The translations under genes were made by a program, and so were the position numbers. The notes beneath the pieces are model-generated. The model was not told the origin of the DNA. It did not search any database and was given only the letters and a program-made list of their open reading frames with translations. 64,000 nt of DNA from Gammaproteobacteria bacterium (GTDB lineage: Bacteria; Pseudomonadota; Gammaproteobacteria; Steroidobacterales; Steroidobacteraceae). The DNA lies in NCBI GenBank assembly GCA_025359565.1, contig JANYFY010000009.1, positions 434,001-498,000 on the forward strand, written 5' to 3'. Below are positions 28,678 to 37,202 of this stretch, one piece after another. Numbering within the stretch: position 1 is the first letter of the stretch; each line of letters begins with the position of its first letter.

Positions 28678-28721
28678 TCGTGCACCAATCGTAGGGGTAA
28701 AGCCTGGTATGATTCCGCGCG

Positions 28722-29465
28722 ATGAACTCCAACGCCGCTCAGCTATCGTTATTTGACTCTCGCCAGAATAATGATCCCTTCGCCATACGGGTAAGTACAA
28801 GAGCACGACGCTTGACCGCCCGCGTACATGTGGGTGGGAGAGTTGAAATTGTGGTTCCAGTGGGCATTGGGTTTAAGTCGGTTAGCGATTTCGTGCAGCG
28901 ATCGACTCCTTGGATAAATGCCAAAGTAATCGTCATGCAGGATCGTGGCACGGCATGTCCTGCTGTAGAGGACGAAGGGTTGCCCAAAAATGTGAATTTT
29001 GCCTTCACGGGCGAGCAGTTTGAGATGCAGTGGCATTTGGGTTCGAGTGCGAAATTAACTGAAAGGGAGGGGCGGCTTAAGATACAGGCTGCTGATATTG
29101 GCACTGCCCGAAGCTTACTGTGTGGATGGCTTAAACGAGCGGCAAACGTGCGCTTAGAAAATCGCTTGTATGATTTGGCAGACACATTGGGCTTCCGAGT
29201 GGAAAAAGTGAGTGTTCGTACTCAACGGACCCGCTGGGGAAGCTACTCCAGCCGTGGTACGTTAAGCTTAAATGTAGCGCTGATGTTTCAAACGCCGAAA
29301 GTTGTGCGCTATCTTTTTGTGCATGAATTAGCCCATACCCGGTACATGAATCATTCTTCAGAATTTTGGTGCTTAGTAGAGTCAATAGAGCCGGAATATC
29401 GTCAACTGGATCGTGAGTTATTAGCTGGCTGGCGTCGCGTGCCTGCATGGGTGTTTAAGAATTAG
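28722..29465 (+). CDS. YgjP-like zinc metalloprotease (DUF45 / M48-like)
   Basis: A 247-residue protein. The zinc motif HELAH is at 201-205 and a third conserved His is at 211 in MNHSSEFW; the preceding RTRWGSYSSRGTLSLN is the family signature. The N-terminal half is a beta-rich region typical of the YgjP family. A physiological substrate is not known. It is followed after 2 nt by kynA, so the two are likely cotranscribed. Confidence 0.88.
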   Translation: MNSNAAQLSLFDSRQNNDPFAIRVSTRARRLTARVHVGGRVEIVVPVGIGFKSVSDFVQRSTPWINAKVIVMQDRGTACPAVEDEGLPKNVNFAFTGEQFEMQWHLGSSAKLTEREGRLKIQAADIGTARSLLCGWLKRAANVRLENRLYDLADTLGFRVEKVSVRTQRTRWGSYSSRGTLSLNVALMFQTPKVVRYLFVHELAHTRYMNHSSEFWCLVESIEPEYRQLDRELLAGWRRVPAWVFKN

Positions 29466-29467
29466 CT

Positions 29468-30325
29468 ATGAGCGAACCCACTGTGCCTGTAAAACCGTTC
29501 GTGGATTTAAGTGACGAGGCAGTTCACTGGGATCTAGGCGAATCCTTAAGCTACGGTCAGTATCTGCGCTTAGATAAATTACTCGATGCCCAACATCCCT
29601 TGTCGTATCAGCACGACGAGATGTTGTTTATTGTAATCCATCAAGTGTCTGAGTTATGGATGAAGTTATGTCTGCACGAATTAACCACTACGGTGGAGTG
29701 CATAAGGCGTGATGATCTGGGTCCAACCTTTAAGATGCTGTCGCGCGTTTCGACCATTCAGCAGCAGTTGTTGCAATCTTGGGACGTCTTGGCGACGATC
29801 ACGCCTTATGACTATTCTGCATTTCGTAACACCCTCGGTAAGTCGTCGGGGTTTCAGTCGTGCCAATATCGCTTGTTAGAATTTGTGATTGGCAATAAAA
29901 ATGCGGACGCGATTAAGGTGTTTCGGACCGACCCGCCGAGCTACGAATCGTTGGAGCGTGCTCTAAAAGCCCCAAGCCTTTACGATGAAGTAATACGGCT
30001 TCTAAGTCGCCGTGGTTTAAATATACCTGCCACTTCTATTGATCGCGATTTTACTCAACCATACCAAGCTAGTAAGCAAGTGACTGCCGCTTGGTTAAGT
30101 GTCTACCATAATTCGGAAAAAGAGTGGGATTTGTACCAATTAGCCGAACGATTAGTTGATCTCGATTATAAGTTTCAGTTGTGGCGTTTCGCCCACGTAA
30201 AAACCGTCGAACGCATTATCGGCAATAAGCGCGGCACTGGTGGTACCGGTGGAGTGTCTTATCTGACCAAAGCGTTGGAGCTACAATTCTTTCCCGAACT
30301 ATGGTCTGTCAGAACTTCCATGTAG
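29468..30325 (+). CDS. kynA: Tryptophan 2,3-dioxygenase
   Basis: A 285-residue heme enzyme opening the indole ring of tryptophan to N-formylkynurenine, the first step of the kynurenine pathway. Diagnostic blocks: SYGQYLRLDKLLDAQHP, HDEMLFIVIHQVSELWMK (with the substrate-side His of the family), and KRGTGGTGGVSYL near the C-terminus. No other kynurenine gene is in the window. The gene is 6 nt upstream of a DAHP synthase gene, an opposing aromatic-amino-acid function. Confidence 0.96.
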   Translation: MSEPTVPVKPFVDLSDEAVHWDLGESLSYGQYLRLDKLLDAQHPLSYQHDEMLFIVIHQVSELWMKLCLHELTTTVECIRRDDLGPTFKMLSRVSTIQQQLLQSWDVLATITPYDYSAFRNTLGKSSGFQSCQYRLLEFVIGNKNADAIKVFRTDPPSYESLERALKAPSLYDEVIRLLSRRGLNIPATSIDRDFTQPYQASKQVTAAWLSVYHNSEKEWDLYQLAERLVDLDYKFQLWRFAHVKTVERIIGNKRGTGGTGGVSYLTKALELQFFPELWSVRTSM

Positions 30326-30331
30326 GAACTC

Positions 30332-31399
30332 ATGGCGAATATTCAAAATCAATTGCAAAACGTCAATGTCATTTCCAGTGACTTACTGGCAACTCCGGAA
30401 GACGTAAAGCGCCGCTTGCCACTCACGCAAGTTGCCGCTGACACGGTCTTGAAGTCACGTGAAGCTTTACGTGCAATATTGGAGCGGCGCGATCCGCGAC
30501 GCTTCGTAGTAGTGGGTCCTTGTTCTATTCATGACGTGGTGGCGGCGCGGGAATATGCGACTCGGCTAAAGGCATTGGCTGCAAAAGTCGAATCGACCCT
30601 TTTATTGGTCATGCGAGTGTATTTTGAGAAACCCAGAACCACCGTAGGCTGGAAAGGGCTTATTAATGACCCTGATATGGACGATTCCTTTCACATTGAA
30701 AAGGGCATTTTATTGGCACGTGAGTTATTGCTGTTTGTCGCGCAATTAGGGTTGCCCGCGGGTACCGAAGCGCTTGATCCCATCATGCCACAGTACCTAT
30801 CCGAATTAATTAGTTGGACAGCGATCGGTGCGCGCACCACCGAGTCGCAAACTCATCGAGAAATGGCGAGTGGCCTATCCACTCCGGTAGGATTCAAAAA
30901 CGGTACTGACGGTGCGCTAGCGACGTCGATTAATGCCTTGCAATCGGTGCGTCACCCGCATCATTTCCTAGGTATTACTCAACAAGGACAATCCGCAGTA
31001 TTTCGCACTCGTGGCAACGCGCATGCGCACCTCGTATTGCGCGGCGGCGGTGGGCGAGCTAACTATGATGCAGTGAGCATCGCCTTGGCCGAGCGACAAT
31101 TGAAAGAAGCCGAATTGCCGGCCACGATTGTCGTGGATTGCAGTCATGGTAATTCCAATAAAGACTCCGGTATGCAACCGCTCGTGGCGGAGAATTGCGT
31201 CAGTCAAATACTTGCCGGCAATCAATCCATTGTGGGACTCATGCTTGAAAGCCATTTAAAAGCCGGCAACCAAGTTATACCTAAAGATTTAAGCCGGCTG
31301 GAGTATGGGATATCAGTGACCGACTCGTGCATTGATTGGCAAACTACCGAGACCTTAGTGCTAAAGTTGCACGACTCTCTTTTGACAATGCAGAGGTAA
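30332..31399 (+). CDS. aroG: 3-deoxy-7-phosphoheptulonate synthase, class I (AroFGH type)
   Basis: A 355-residue enzyme condensing phosphoenolpyruvate and erythrose 4-phosphate in the first shikimate step. Class I blocks are clear: FVVVGPCSIHD, MRVYFEKPRTTVGWKGLIND, GFKNGTDG and VDCSHGNSNKD. The N-terminal extension is of the length that carries feedback control by aromatic amino acids; which amino acid inhibits it cannot be read with confidence. A second, unrelated class II enzyme lies at 53.2 kb. Confidence 0.95.
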   Translation: MANIQNQLQNVNVISSDLLATPEDVKRRLPLTQVAADTVLKSREALRAILERRDPRRFVVVGPCSIHDVVAAREYATRLKALAAKVESTLLLVMRVYFEKPRTTVGWKGLINDPDMDDSFHIEKGILLARELLLFVAQLGLPAGTEALDPIMPQYLSELISWTAIGARTTESQTHREMASGLSTPVGFKNGTDGALATSINALQSVRHPHHFLGITQQGQSAVFRTRGNAHAHLVLRGGGGRANYDAVSIALAERQLKEAELPATIVVDCSHGNSNKDSGMQPLVAENCVSQILAGNQSIVGLMLESHLKAGNQVIPKDLSRLEYGISVTDSCIDWQTTETLVLKLHDSLLTMQR

Positions 31400-31429
31400 A
31401 AAACTACTGCATCCTTTTTTTAAGATTAA

Positions 31430-32128
31430 TTAACGCCATCGGGCAGTTGGAATCTTGATTTTTTCGGCCAATCGATTGGTGCTAGCGCTGCCGTTGACCA
31501 GAAAAGCATGCTCGACCTGACTCAGATGGGGCAAGTCGCTCGAACTATTGCCGTAGGCAATGATTTCCGATCCCGGATATCGGCTGCGTATTTGTGATAA
31601 GCAGCGAACCTTTTCGTCACCCCGACGATTAGCGGTAAGAAGTCGGCCATCCAGGGTGGTTCCTTGCCAGGCGATCTCGGTGCACAAAGTGAATTCGAAG
31701 CCCAGTAGCGCACCAATGCGCGTTACGTAAAGATCAGGACTTGCAGATAAGAGTACCAAACAGTGGCCGGCGGCGCGATGTGCCTCAACCCATTGAAGTG
31801 CCGCTGTCCTAAATGCTCCTGAAGGTTGTAATTTGCTCACGAAGTTATCGGCATAACTATTAACCGCGTCGCGCTGCGCACGACCCATGACCAAACGAAT
31901 AAGTTCGGACTTCAAATGCCCCCGGCTTTGAGGATCGCCACGACACTGGTCCAGGCATAAACGAAATGCCAGAATCGGCAATCTCCACATCCGCAACAGG
32001 TTTCGGGGATGCCTTTTAAGATAACCGCCTAGAAAAGGCAGCAAGGTATCACTCCAGGTCAATGTCCCATCGAGATCGAACAATGCCACAGTGCGGATAG
32101 ACTTCTTGGCAGCGACTGGTGCTTGCAT
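31430..32128 (-). CDS. HAD-IB family phosphatase (SerB-like)
   Basis: The start is taken as ATG 32128 (232 residues); a TTG 8 codons upstream is possible but weaker. HAD motif I is LFDLDGTLTWSD, motif II LLSASPDLYV, and motif III/IV includes DEKVRC and AYGNSSSDLPHL. The helical cap between motifs I and II, with the GHLKSELIRLVMG segment, fits subfamily IB, which includes phosphoserine and lipid-phosphate phosphatases. The substrate is unknown. It is convergent with the DAHP synthase gene (30-nt gap) and divergent from the M16 pair. Confidence 0.88.
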   Translation of the reverse strand: MQAPVAAKKSIRTVALFDLDGTLTWSDTLLPFLGGYLKRHPRNLLRMWRLPILAFRLCLDQCRGDPQSRGHLKSELIRLVMGRAQRDAVNSYADNFVSKLQPSGAFRTAALQWVEAHRAAGHCLVLLSASPDLYVTRIGALLGFEFTLCTEIAWQGTTLDGRLLTANRRGDEKVRCLSQIRSRYPGSEIIAYGNSSSDLPHLSQVEHAFLVNGSASTNRLAEKIKIPTARWR

Positions 32129-32176
32129 TTTACTACTATATACTGCAAACAACAGAAATCAGAGGAATCAGTAAAA

Positions 32177-33565
32177 ATGAGATTTCGATTAACTCCGCGA
32201 TTAGAGATTTTGCTGGCGGTTGTTGCGTTGGCGTTCGGGGCGATAGATTATTCCCTGGCAGCTGTAGTGCCTGGTTTTGTGAGCGTGAAGTCTCTAGACG
32301 GCATAGATGAATATCGCTTGGAGAGCAATGGTCTGACAATTTTGTTAGCACCTGATCACTCGGCGCCAGTGGTCACTTTCCAAGTGACCTATCGGGTGGG
32401 TTCTCGCAATGAAGTGACGGGTACCACCGGGTCAACTCATTTGCTAGAACATTTAATGTTTAAAGGCAGTGAAGGCTTTAATGATCCTAAGGGTAATAGC
32501 GTTAAGCAGTATTTGGAGCGGGTCGGTGGACAATACAACGCGAGCACGGGGGAAGATCGTACCAATTACATAGCAACGCTGGGGCGATTAAATTTAGAGG
32601 GTTACATCGTCATTGAGGCGGATCGCATGCATCACCTCTGGTTGCATGACGCGGACAAGCAAGCGGAAATGACGGTGGTTCGTAATGAGTTCGAACGAGG
32701 TAAGAATAGTCCTGATTCGGTACTAATGGAAGAAGTGACGGCTGCAGCTTACCAAGCCTTGCCTTATCACCATTCGGTGATTGGTTGGCGCAGTGATATT
32801 GAAAATGTGCCTATCGGAAAATTACGCGAATTTTACGATACATTCTATTGGCCAAATAACGCCGCAGTTTCGGTGGTGGGTGATATAGATCCAGTCGTCA
32901 CTCTGGAATGGATTAAGAAATATTACGGTGCCTACCCGCGTTCGCAGAACGAGATTCCTCACATGTACACCGAAGAACCTGCCCAGAGCGGTGCGCGGCG
33001 AGTAACGGTTAAACGTCCAGGGGAATTAGGGACCGTGATCGTTGCGCATAAGGTGCCGAACGGGCTTGATAAGGATCAACCCGCGTTAGATATGCTTGAT
33101 TCCATTTTGAGCTCAGGAAAGAACGCACGTCTTTACCGGGCCTTAGTCGATCACGGTCTTGCCTTAAATGCAGGGGCAGATGTGGATTTGAGACGGGATA
33201 TGTCGCTCCATGTGCTATTCGCATCGCTTGCACCCGGCGCCACGCATGAGGCTGTGGAGAAAGCCCTTCTCGCGGAAATCACCAAGATTCAGGAAAACGG
33301 AGTTACAGCGGAGGAAATTGACCGGGTCAAACAGCAATACTTAGCCGCCGATGCCTACAAACGGGATGGCACAGCGGGTATTGCTGCCGAACTCAATGAA
33401 TGGGTTGCAATCGGTGATTGGACTGAATATGTCCATTTTCCACAGAAAATTGCACAGGTGACTGCTGCCGATGTGCAACGGGTCGCCAAACAATATTTTA
33501 ATGAAGACCAAAGCACGACTGGATGGTTTATACCGGTGCTGCCGCCGTCGGAGAAGGGTACGTGA
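32177..33565 (+). CDS. Exported M16-family zinc peptidase, catalytic subunit
   Basis: The start is ATG 32177 (462 residues), with AGAGGA about 12 nt upstream; a longer TTG start would lack a sensible signal peptide. The signal peptide is residues 1-28. The inverted zinc motif HLLEH is at 88-92, and the downstream zinc Glu lies in VVRNEFERGKNSPD. Two M16 half-barrels complete the chain. It probably degrades peptides in the periplasm together with the next gene product, its inactive partner. The stop overlaps the partner's GTG start (GTGA). Confidence 0.92.
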   Translation: MRFRLTPRLEILLAVVALAFGAIDYSLAAVVPGFVSVKSLDGIDEYRLESNGLTILLAPDHSAPVVTFQVTYRVGSRNEVTGTTGSTHLLEHLMFKGSEGFNDPKGNSVKQYLERVGGQYNASTGEDRTNYIATLGRLNLEGYIVIEADRMHHLWLHDADKQAEMTVVRNEFERGKNSPDSVLMEEVTAAAYQALPYHHSVIGWRSDIENVPIGKLREFYDTFYWPNNAAVSVVGDIDPVVTLEWIKKYYGAYPRSQNEIPHMYTEEPAQSGARRVTVKRPGELGTVIVAHKVPNGLDKDQPALDMLDSILSSGKNARLYRALVDHGLALNAGADVDLRRDMSLHVLFASLAPGATHEAVEKALLAEITKIQENGVTAEEIDRVKQQYLAADAYKRDGTAGIAAELNEWVAIGDWTEYVHFPQKIAQVTAADVQRVAKQYFNEDQSTTGWFIPVLPPSEKGT

Positions 33566-34869
33566 AACAATCATCTATAGTAGTTCTCGGCATGTTGTTA
33601 AGTAGTGTAGTTAACGCGTCGATGCTTGAGCACACACACCGTGCGCAAGTCGCAGGTATTGATGTCATTACCTATGCAAGCGCGGTTAAAGACGTCGTGG
33701 TTATTTCAGGCGCAATACCGGCGGGGGATGCAATGGCCGATCCCGATAACGCCGCGGTGCCCACTTTGAGTGGCATGATGCTTGATCGCGGAACCACCAG
33801 TCGCGATAAATTCGCCATTGCACAAATGTTGGATAATGTAGGTGCTAGCATCTCTTTTAATGTCAGCACTCAGTCTTTGAGTATTTCAGCGAAGTGTCTT
33901 AAGAAGGATTTGCAGTTGGTGATCGCGTTGATTGCTGATGACTTGCGCAATCCGAAACTACTGGCAGCGGAGTTTTCTAAGGCCAAGCAGCAATTAATTG
34001 GTTCGTTAGAAGCTTCTTCACAGAGTACCGACGCACGCGCTCATGAAAATTTTTCTCGTGCGATATTTCCGGATAACCACCCTAATCATGCGTCGTCAAG
34101 TAGCGAAGTTTTAGCAGCCGCAAAACGCGCAACGTTAGCGGATATCAGAGCCTTTCAGGCGAAGTTTTACGGTCCTGCACATATGACACTGATTGTGGCA
34201 GGCGATGTATCTTCGCAAGAAGCCGTCAAGGACATAGAGCATTCCTTCGCTGGTTGGGCGGGTGGTCAGGATTATGTTCGGGCTGACAAGCCTGCTGAAG
34301 CAGCAGCAAGTGTGGAGCGGCTGGTGCCGCTAGCCGCCAAGCCGAGCGTATCAGTTATTCTAGGTCAGCCGACCGGCTTGCAATATCGTGACCCCGACGC
34401 CCTCGCTTTGCGCGTGGGTACGGCTATTTTTGGGAGAGGTTTTACCGGTCGGCTGATGTCGACGGTACGAGACAAGGAAGGGCTAACCTATGATATTGGT
34501 GCGGGCGTGATGGATGACAGCATTACGGATGGCGCGTGGAGTATTACGGCAAGCTTTGCACCGGCTCTATTGGACAAGGGTATGGTCTCTACTCGTAGGG
34601 AGTTGGAGCGTTGGTGGAAGGACGGTGTCACTGAAAAAGAACTGGTTGAGCGCAAGCAGGGGCTCATCGGTGGATATCAGGTCGCATTGTCAAGCACCGC
34701 GGGTATTGCCTTCGCGATCATGAGTGCACTGCAACGCGGATATGATTTGAATTGGCTTGATCAGTATCCGGATGCAATCAATGCGTTGACCCGGGAGCAA
34801 GTAAATCATGCCATCCATAACCATTTGGATCCACACAAAATGACGGTGGTAAAGGCAGGAAGCATGTGA
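33562..34869 (+). CDS. Exported M16-family protein, non-catalytic subunit
   Basis: The start is GTG 33562, overlapping the TGA of the catalytic subunit; 435 residues with a signal peptide (about 1-20). The M16 fold is clear (TLSGMMLDRGTTSRDKFAIA, LIVAGDVSS, DIGAGVMDDS), but the HxxEH zinc motif is absent at the equivalent position. This matches the known arrangement of paired M16 proteins, in which one subunit is catalytic and one contributes substrate binding. Confidence 0.9.
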   Translation: MKQSSIVVLGMLLSSVVNASMLEHTHRAQVAGIDVITYASAVKDVVVISGAIPAGDAMADPDNAAVPTLSGMMLDRGTTSRDKFAIAQMLDNVGASISFNVSTQSLSISAKCLKKDLQLVIALIADDLRNPKLLAAEFSKAKQQLIGSLEASSQSTDARAHENFSRAIFPDNHPNHASSSSEVLAAAKRATLADIRAFQAKFYGPAHMTLIVAGDVSSQEAVKDIEHSFAGWAGGQDYVRADKPAEAAASVERLVPLAAKPSVSVILGQPTGLQYRDPDALALRVGTAIFGRGFTGRLMSTVRDKEGLTYDIGAGVMDDSITDGAWSITASFAPALLDKGMVSTRRELERWWKDGVTEKELVERKQGLIGGYQVALSSTAGIAFAIMSALQRGYDLNWLDQYPDAINALTREQVNHAIHNHLDPHKMTVVKAGSM

Positions 34870-34915
34870 GTAGGTGGGCAATGATGCGTGAGACTTGGAC
34901 CTGAAAAGGACTATC

Positions 34916-35815
34916 TTGGGGTCTAAATTAATATATGGAGCGATAGAAGCCGGAGGAACAAAGTTCCAATGCGCGTTAGGTACGGGGCCGGATGATTTTT
35001 TTACGCAGCAGCGTATTGCTACAACAACTCCCTTGGAAACCCTGGCTGCAACACAAGAATTCTTCGAGCGCGCGCAGGCACGGTTTGGATCAGCACGGTC
35101 CTTTGGACTAGCGTCTTTCGGTCCCATCGATATTAACCAGCACTCCCCTAATTGGGGCCATATGCTCGCTACCCCCAAACCGGGTTGGAGTAATGTCAAT
35201 ATGGTGACGCCTTTGCGCGAACGTTTTGGCGTTCCAGTGCACTTAGACACTGATGTAAATGCCGCGGCTTTTGCGGAATGGCAACTGGATTTAAAATGCA
35301 GTGTGCGCTCCTTGGCCTATATCACCGTGGGAACCGGAATTGGGGTGGGATTGGTGTTGAATGGGCACCCCTACTGCGGACTTATGCATCCGGAAATGGG
35401 TCATATGGTCGTTCGCCGCGACCCCCATGACAAAGATTTTCAAGGGATTTGCCCTTTTCACGAGGACTGCCTTGAAGGGTTGGCCAGCGGTCCTGCAATT
35501 ATAGCGCGCTGGGGTCGGTCGCTGGATGAGTTGAATGCGCCGGACGTACCTATAAAAATCATCGGTTTTTACCTAGGCCAACTCGTCACTAACATCGCTT
35601 TGATGCTTTCCTGCGAGCGTGTGGTGATGGGGGGAGGCGTGATGCAAGCCCCCAATTTGCTTGCTGAAGTGCGCGTGCAGGCCGAGCAATTGCTCAATGG
35701 TTATCTGCCAGTTAGCAAGCTGCGCGGATCACTAATCGACTATGTATGCGCGCCGGGACTCGGAGAACGTTCGGGGATCGCGGGGGCGATGTTATTGGCG
35801 ATGCGCCCCATCTAG
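34916..35815 (+). CDS. ROK-family fructokinase
   Basis: The start is taken as TTG 34916 (299 residues), with AAAAGGA 5-6 nt upstream; no ATG is available in frame and the upstream TTG 34895 has no ribosome site. Motifs: GAIEAGGTKFQCALG (ATP loop), DTDVNAAAFAEW (catalytic Asp), ITVGTGIGVGLV, and the zinc-binding segment GHMVVRRDPHDKDFQGICPFH with CLEGLASGP. This zinc pattern is that of fructokinase of the YdhR/ScrK ROK branch. It phosphorylates fructose (or a close hexose). It stands between the M16 pair and the 36-kb cluster. Confidence 0.9.
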   Translation: MGSKLIYGAIEAGGTKFQCALGTGPDDFFTQQRIATTTPLETLAATQEFFERAQARFGSARSFGLASFGPIDINQHSPNWGHMLATPKPGWSNVNMVTPLRERFGVPVHLDTDVNAAAFAEWQLDLKCSVRSLAYITVGTGIGVGLVLNGHPYCGLMHPEMGHMVVRRDPHDKDFQGICPFHEDCLEGLASGPAIIARWGRSLDELNAPDVPIKIIGFYLGQLVTNIALMLSCERVVMGGGVMQAPNLLAEVRVQAEQLLNGYLPVSKLRGSLIDYVCAPGLGERSGIAGAMLLAMRPI

Positions 35816-35834
35816 GCAAGCTCCGTCTGGCCAT

Positions 35835-35863
35835 TTGACAATTGACTTTGTTGCGAGCTTAAT
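35835..35863 (+). promoter_or_regulatory. Sigma-70-like promoter upstream of the metallophosphoesterase cluster
   Basis: A perfect -35 TTGACA (35835-35840), a 17-bp spacer, and a -10 CTTAAT (35858-35863) matching 4 of 6 consensus bases. The predicted transcription start is near 35870, leaving a leader of about 125 nt before the small ORF and about 300 nt before the metallophosphoesterase. Confidence 0.55.
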
Positions 35864-35996
35864 TTGGCACAGCCGCAACGGGAAATGAATAAAACATGGT
35901 TTTTCTCGGAAAAAGTCGTCGTAAAAAAACCGTTGTTTATACGATCACGGACGCTTCGATCAACTAAATATCTAGAATTAAATTGGGGAAATAATA

Positions 35997-36149
35997 ATGG
36001 CGAATCCCTTCTCTAAAGGTTGCTGGTTTTGTCTCTTCACTCCCGTATTTTCGACCGTGGCACTCAAAATGGGGCTGGGGCAACTTTTCGGTCAAATAGG
36101 TTCGAAGAATGTCCAGAGCGTTGATTTACGGTTGACGATGACTTATTAG
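35997..36149 (+). CDS. Putative 50-residue small protein with CWFC motif
   Basis: An ORF of 50 codons starting at ATG 35997, preceded by GGGGAA at 6-nt spacing, which is one of the better ribosome sites in the window. The peptide starts MANPFSKGCWFCLFTPVF and has a hydrophobic middle (about 9-35) that could span or lie on a membrane; the CxxC pair could be redox-active or metal-binding. I recognise no family. It ends 22 nt before the metallophosphoesterase and could be a leader peptide or an accessory subunit. Translation is unproven. Confidence 0.4.
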   Translation: MANPFSKGCWFCLFTPVFSTVALKMGLGQLFGQIGSKNVQSVDLRLTMTY

Positions 36150-36171
36150 GGTCTGACACAAGGGGAAAGCA

Positions 36172-37188
36172 ATGATAGATTTGAAGAACGCCAGTCGGAG
36201 AGATTTTCTGTCGATATCCGGACGCGCCGGATTAGCGACCTTGGTGGCGAGCGCGGTAGGCATTAACGTCGGCATGGTAGAAGTGTTGACAGCGGGGACC
36301 TCGAAGAAGATCACGCCGTTTCGATTTGCAATTTTGACGGATGCGCATTTATTTAGCATCGATGACCATAAGTTTGACATTTTTTTAGCCCAGGCTGTCG
36401 AACAGGTCAACGCGATGAGTCCGGCGCCGGATTTTGTGGTGTATGGAGGTGATATTGCACAGAATGGCCGGGACGATCAGCTGGTGAAGGGTCGCAAGAT
36501 TTTATCGAAGCTGAAAATGCCGATTCACTTCATCCCGGGTGAGCATGATTGGTATCTGGATATGGGAGCGGCGTGGAAGGGCCACTTTGGTTCACCGACT
36601 TGGTCGATGAATCATAAGGGCGTGCACATGATCGGGATGAACTCCATTTTAGTGCGAGACTTCTGGACGGCTGCGGGCATGAGCGCGAAGCAGCGGATGG
36701 ACACGATGGAGATGCTGGAGAGTCCGATCGCAGGTCCGTGGGGCGTGCGTGAGGAGCAGCTGGAGTGGTTGAAAAAGGACGTGAAGGCCTTGGGGAGCGA
36801 GACACCGGTGGTGGTGTTTACTCACTCGCCGTTGTGGGACTACTACCCGCGCTGGAATTTTCAGACCGAGGATGCTCCAGAAGTACGGTCAATTTTAAGC
36901 AAGTTCGAGCGAGTAATGTCCTTTCACGGACACGTGCACCAGACGGTGTATAACAAGATTGGCAATATGTCATCGGTGGGGACTCTATCGACCTCTTGGC
37001 CGTGGCCCTACCCGGATGTGCAGTTGGCGTACCCAGAGATGCGTATGACGCGGTCGGATCCGGCGATGATCCAGGACGGGGAAGGTCCGCAGCACATTGA
37101 TTTGGAGGCGGATTTCCAGGGCACGATGCACTACGATCCGTTTGGCAACATGTTGCAGCCGTCTATCAAAGACGGGTTCAAGATCTAA
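36172..37188 (+). CDS. Tat-exported calcineurin-like metallophosphoesterase
   Basis: A 338-residue protein with the twin-arginine signal SRRDFLS (Arg9-Arg10) and a hydrophobic stretch to about residue 43, so it is folded with metals before export. Dimetal motifs: D57-x-H59 (LTDAHL), GGD at 92-94, GEHD at 123-126, His218 (FTHSPL), and GHVH at 253-256. The usual GNHD Asn is Glu here, which alters one metal ligand. It is far shorter than SoxB and lacks the 5'-nucleotidase C-terminal domain. The substrate is unknown. It is followed after 14 nt by a c-type cytochrome gene, suggesting a joint periplasmic role. Confidence 0.88.
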   Translation: MIDLKNASRRDFLSISGRAGLATLVASAVGINVGMVEVLTAGTSKKITPFRFAILTDAHLFSIDDHKFDIFLAQAVEQVNAMSPAPDFVVYGGDIAQNGRDDQLVKGRKILSKLKMPIHFIPGEHDWYLDMGAAWKGHFGSPTWSMNHKGVHMIGMNSILVRDFWTAAGMSAKQRMDTMEMLESPIAGPWGVREEQLEWLKKDVKALGSETPVVVFTHSPLWDYYPRWNFQTEDAPEVRSILSKFERVMSFHGHVHQTVYNKIGNMSSVGTLSTSWPWPYPDVQLAYPEMRMTRSDPAMIQDGEGPQHIDLEADFQGTMHYDPFGNMLQPSIKDGFKI

Positions 37189-37202
37189 GGGGGATGAGAA
37201 TT

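Larger units (their letters stand above)
35816..36171 (+). other. 356-bp leader region ahead of the metallophosphoesterase cluster
   Basis: This is the only gap above 300 bp between large genes. It holds a strong promoter-like pair at 35835-35863, an A/T-rich leader with a possible long hairpin (GGTTTTT near 35898 against AAAAACC near 35930), and a 50-codon small ORF at 35997-36149 with a good ribosome site. A second 43-codon ORF (35885-36016) overlaps in another frame but has poor ribosome-site spacing. Confidence 0.5.

Noticed and set aside
35885-36016. Alternative 43-codon ORF overlapping the 50-codon small ORF
   Set aside because: The GGGAA directly abuts its ATG, giving unusable ribosome-site spacing, and the composition is Lys/Asn-rich low complexity.
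36172-37188. Calling the Tat metallophosphoesterase SoxB
   Set aside because: It is about 340 residues, lacks the 5'-nucleotidase C-terminal domain of SoxB, and soxXYZ are absent; only the fold and export route agree.
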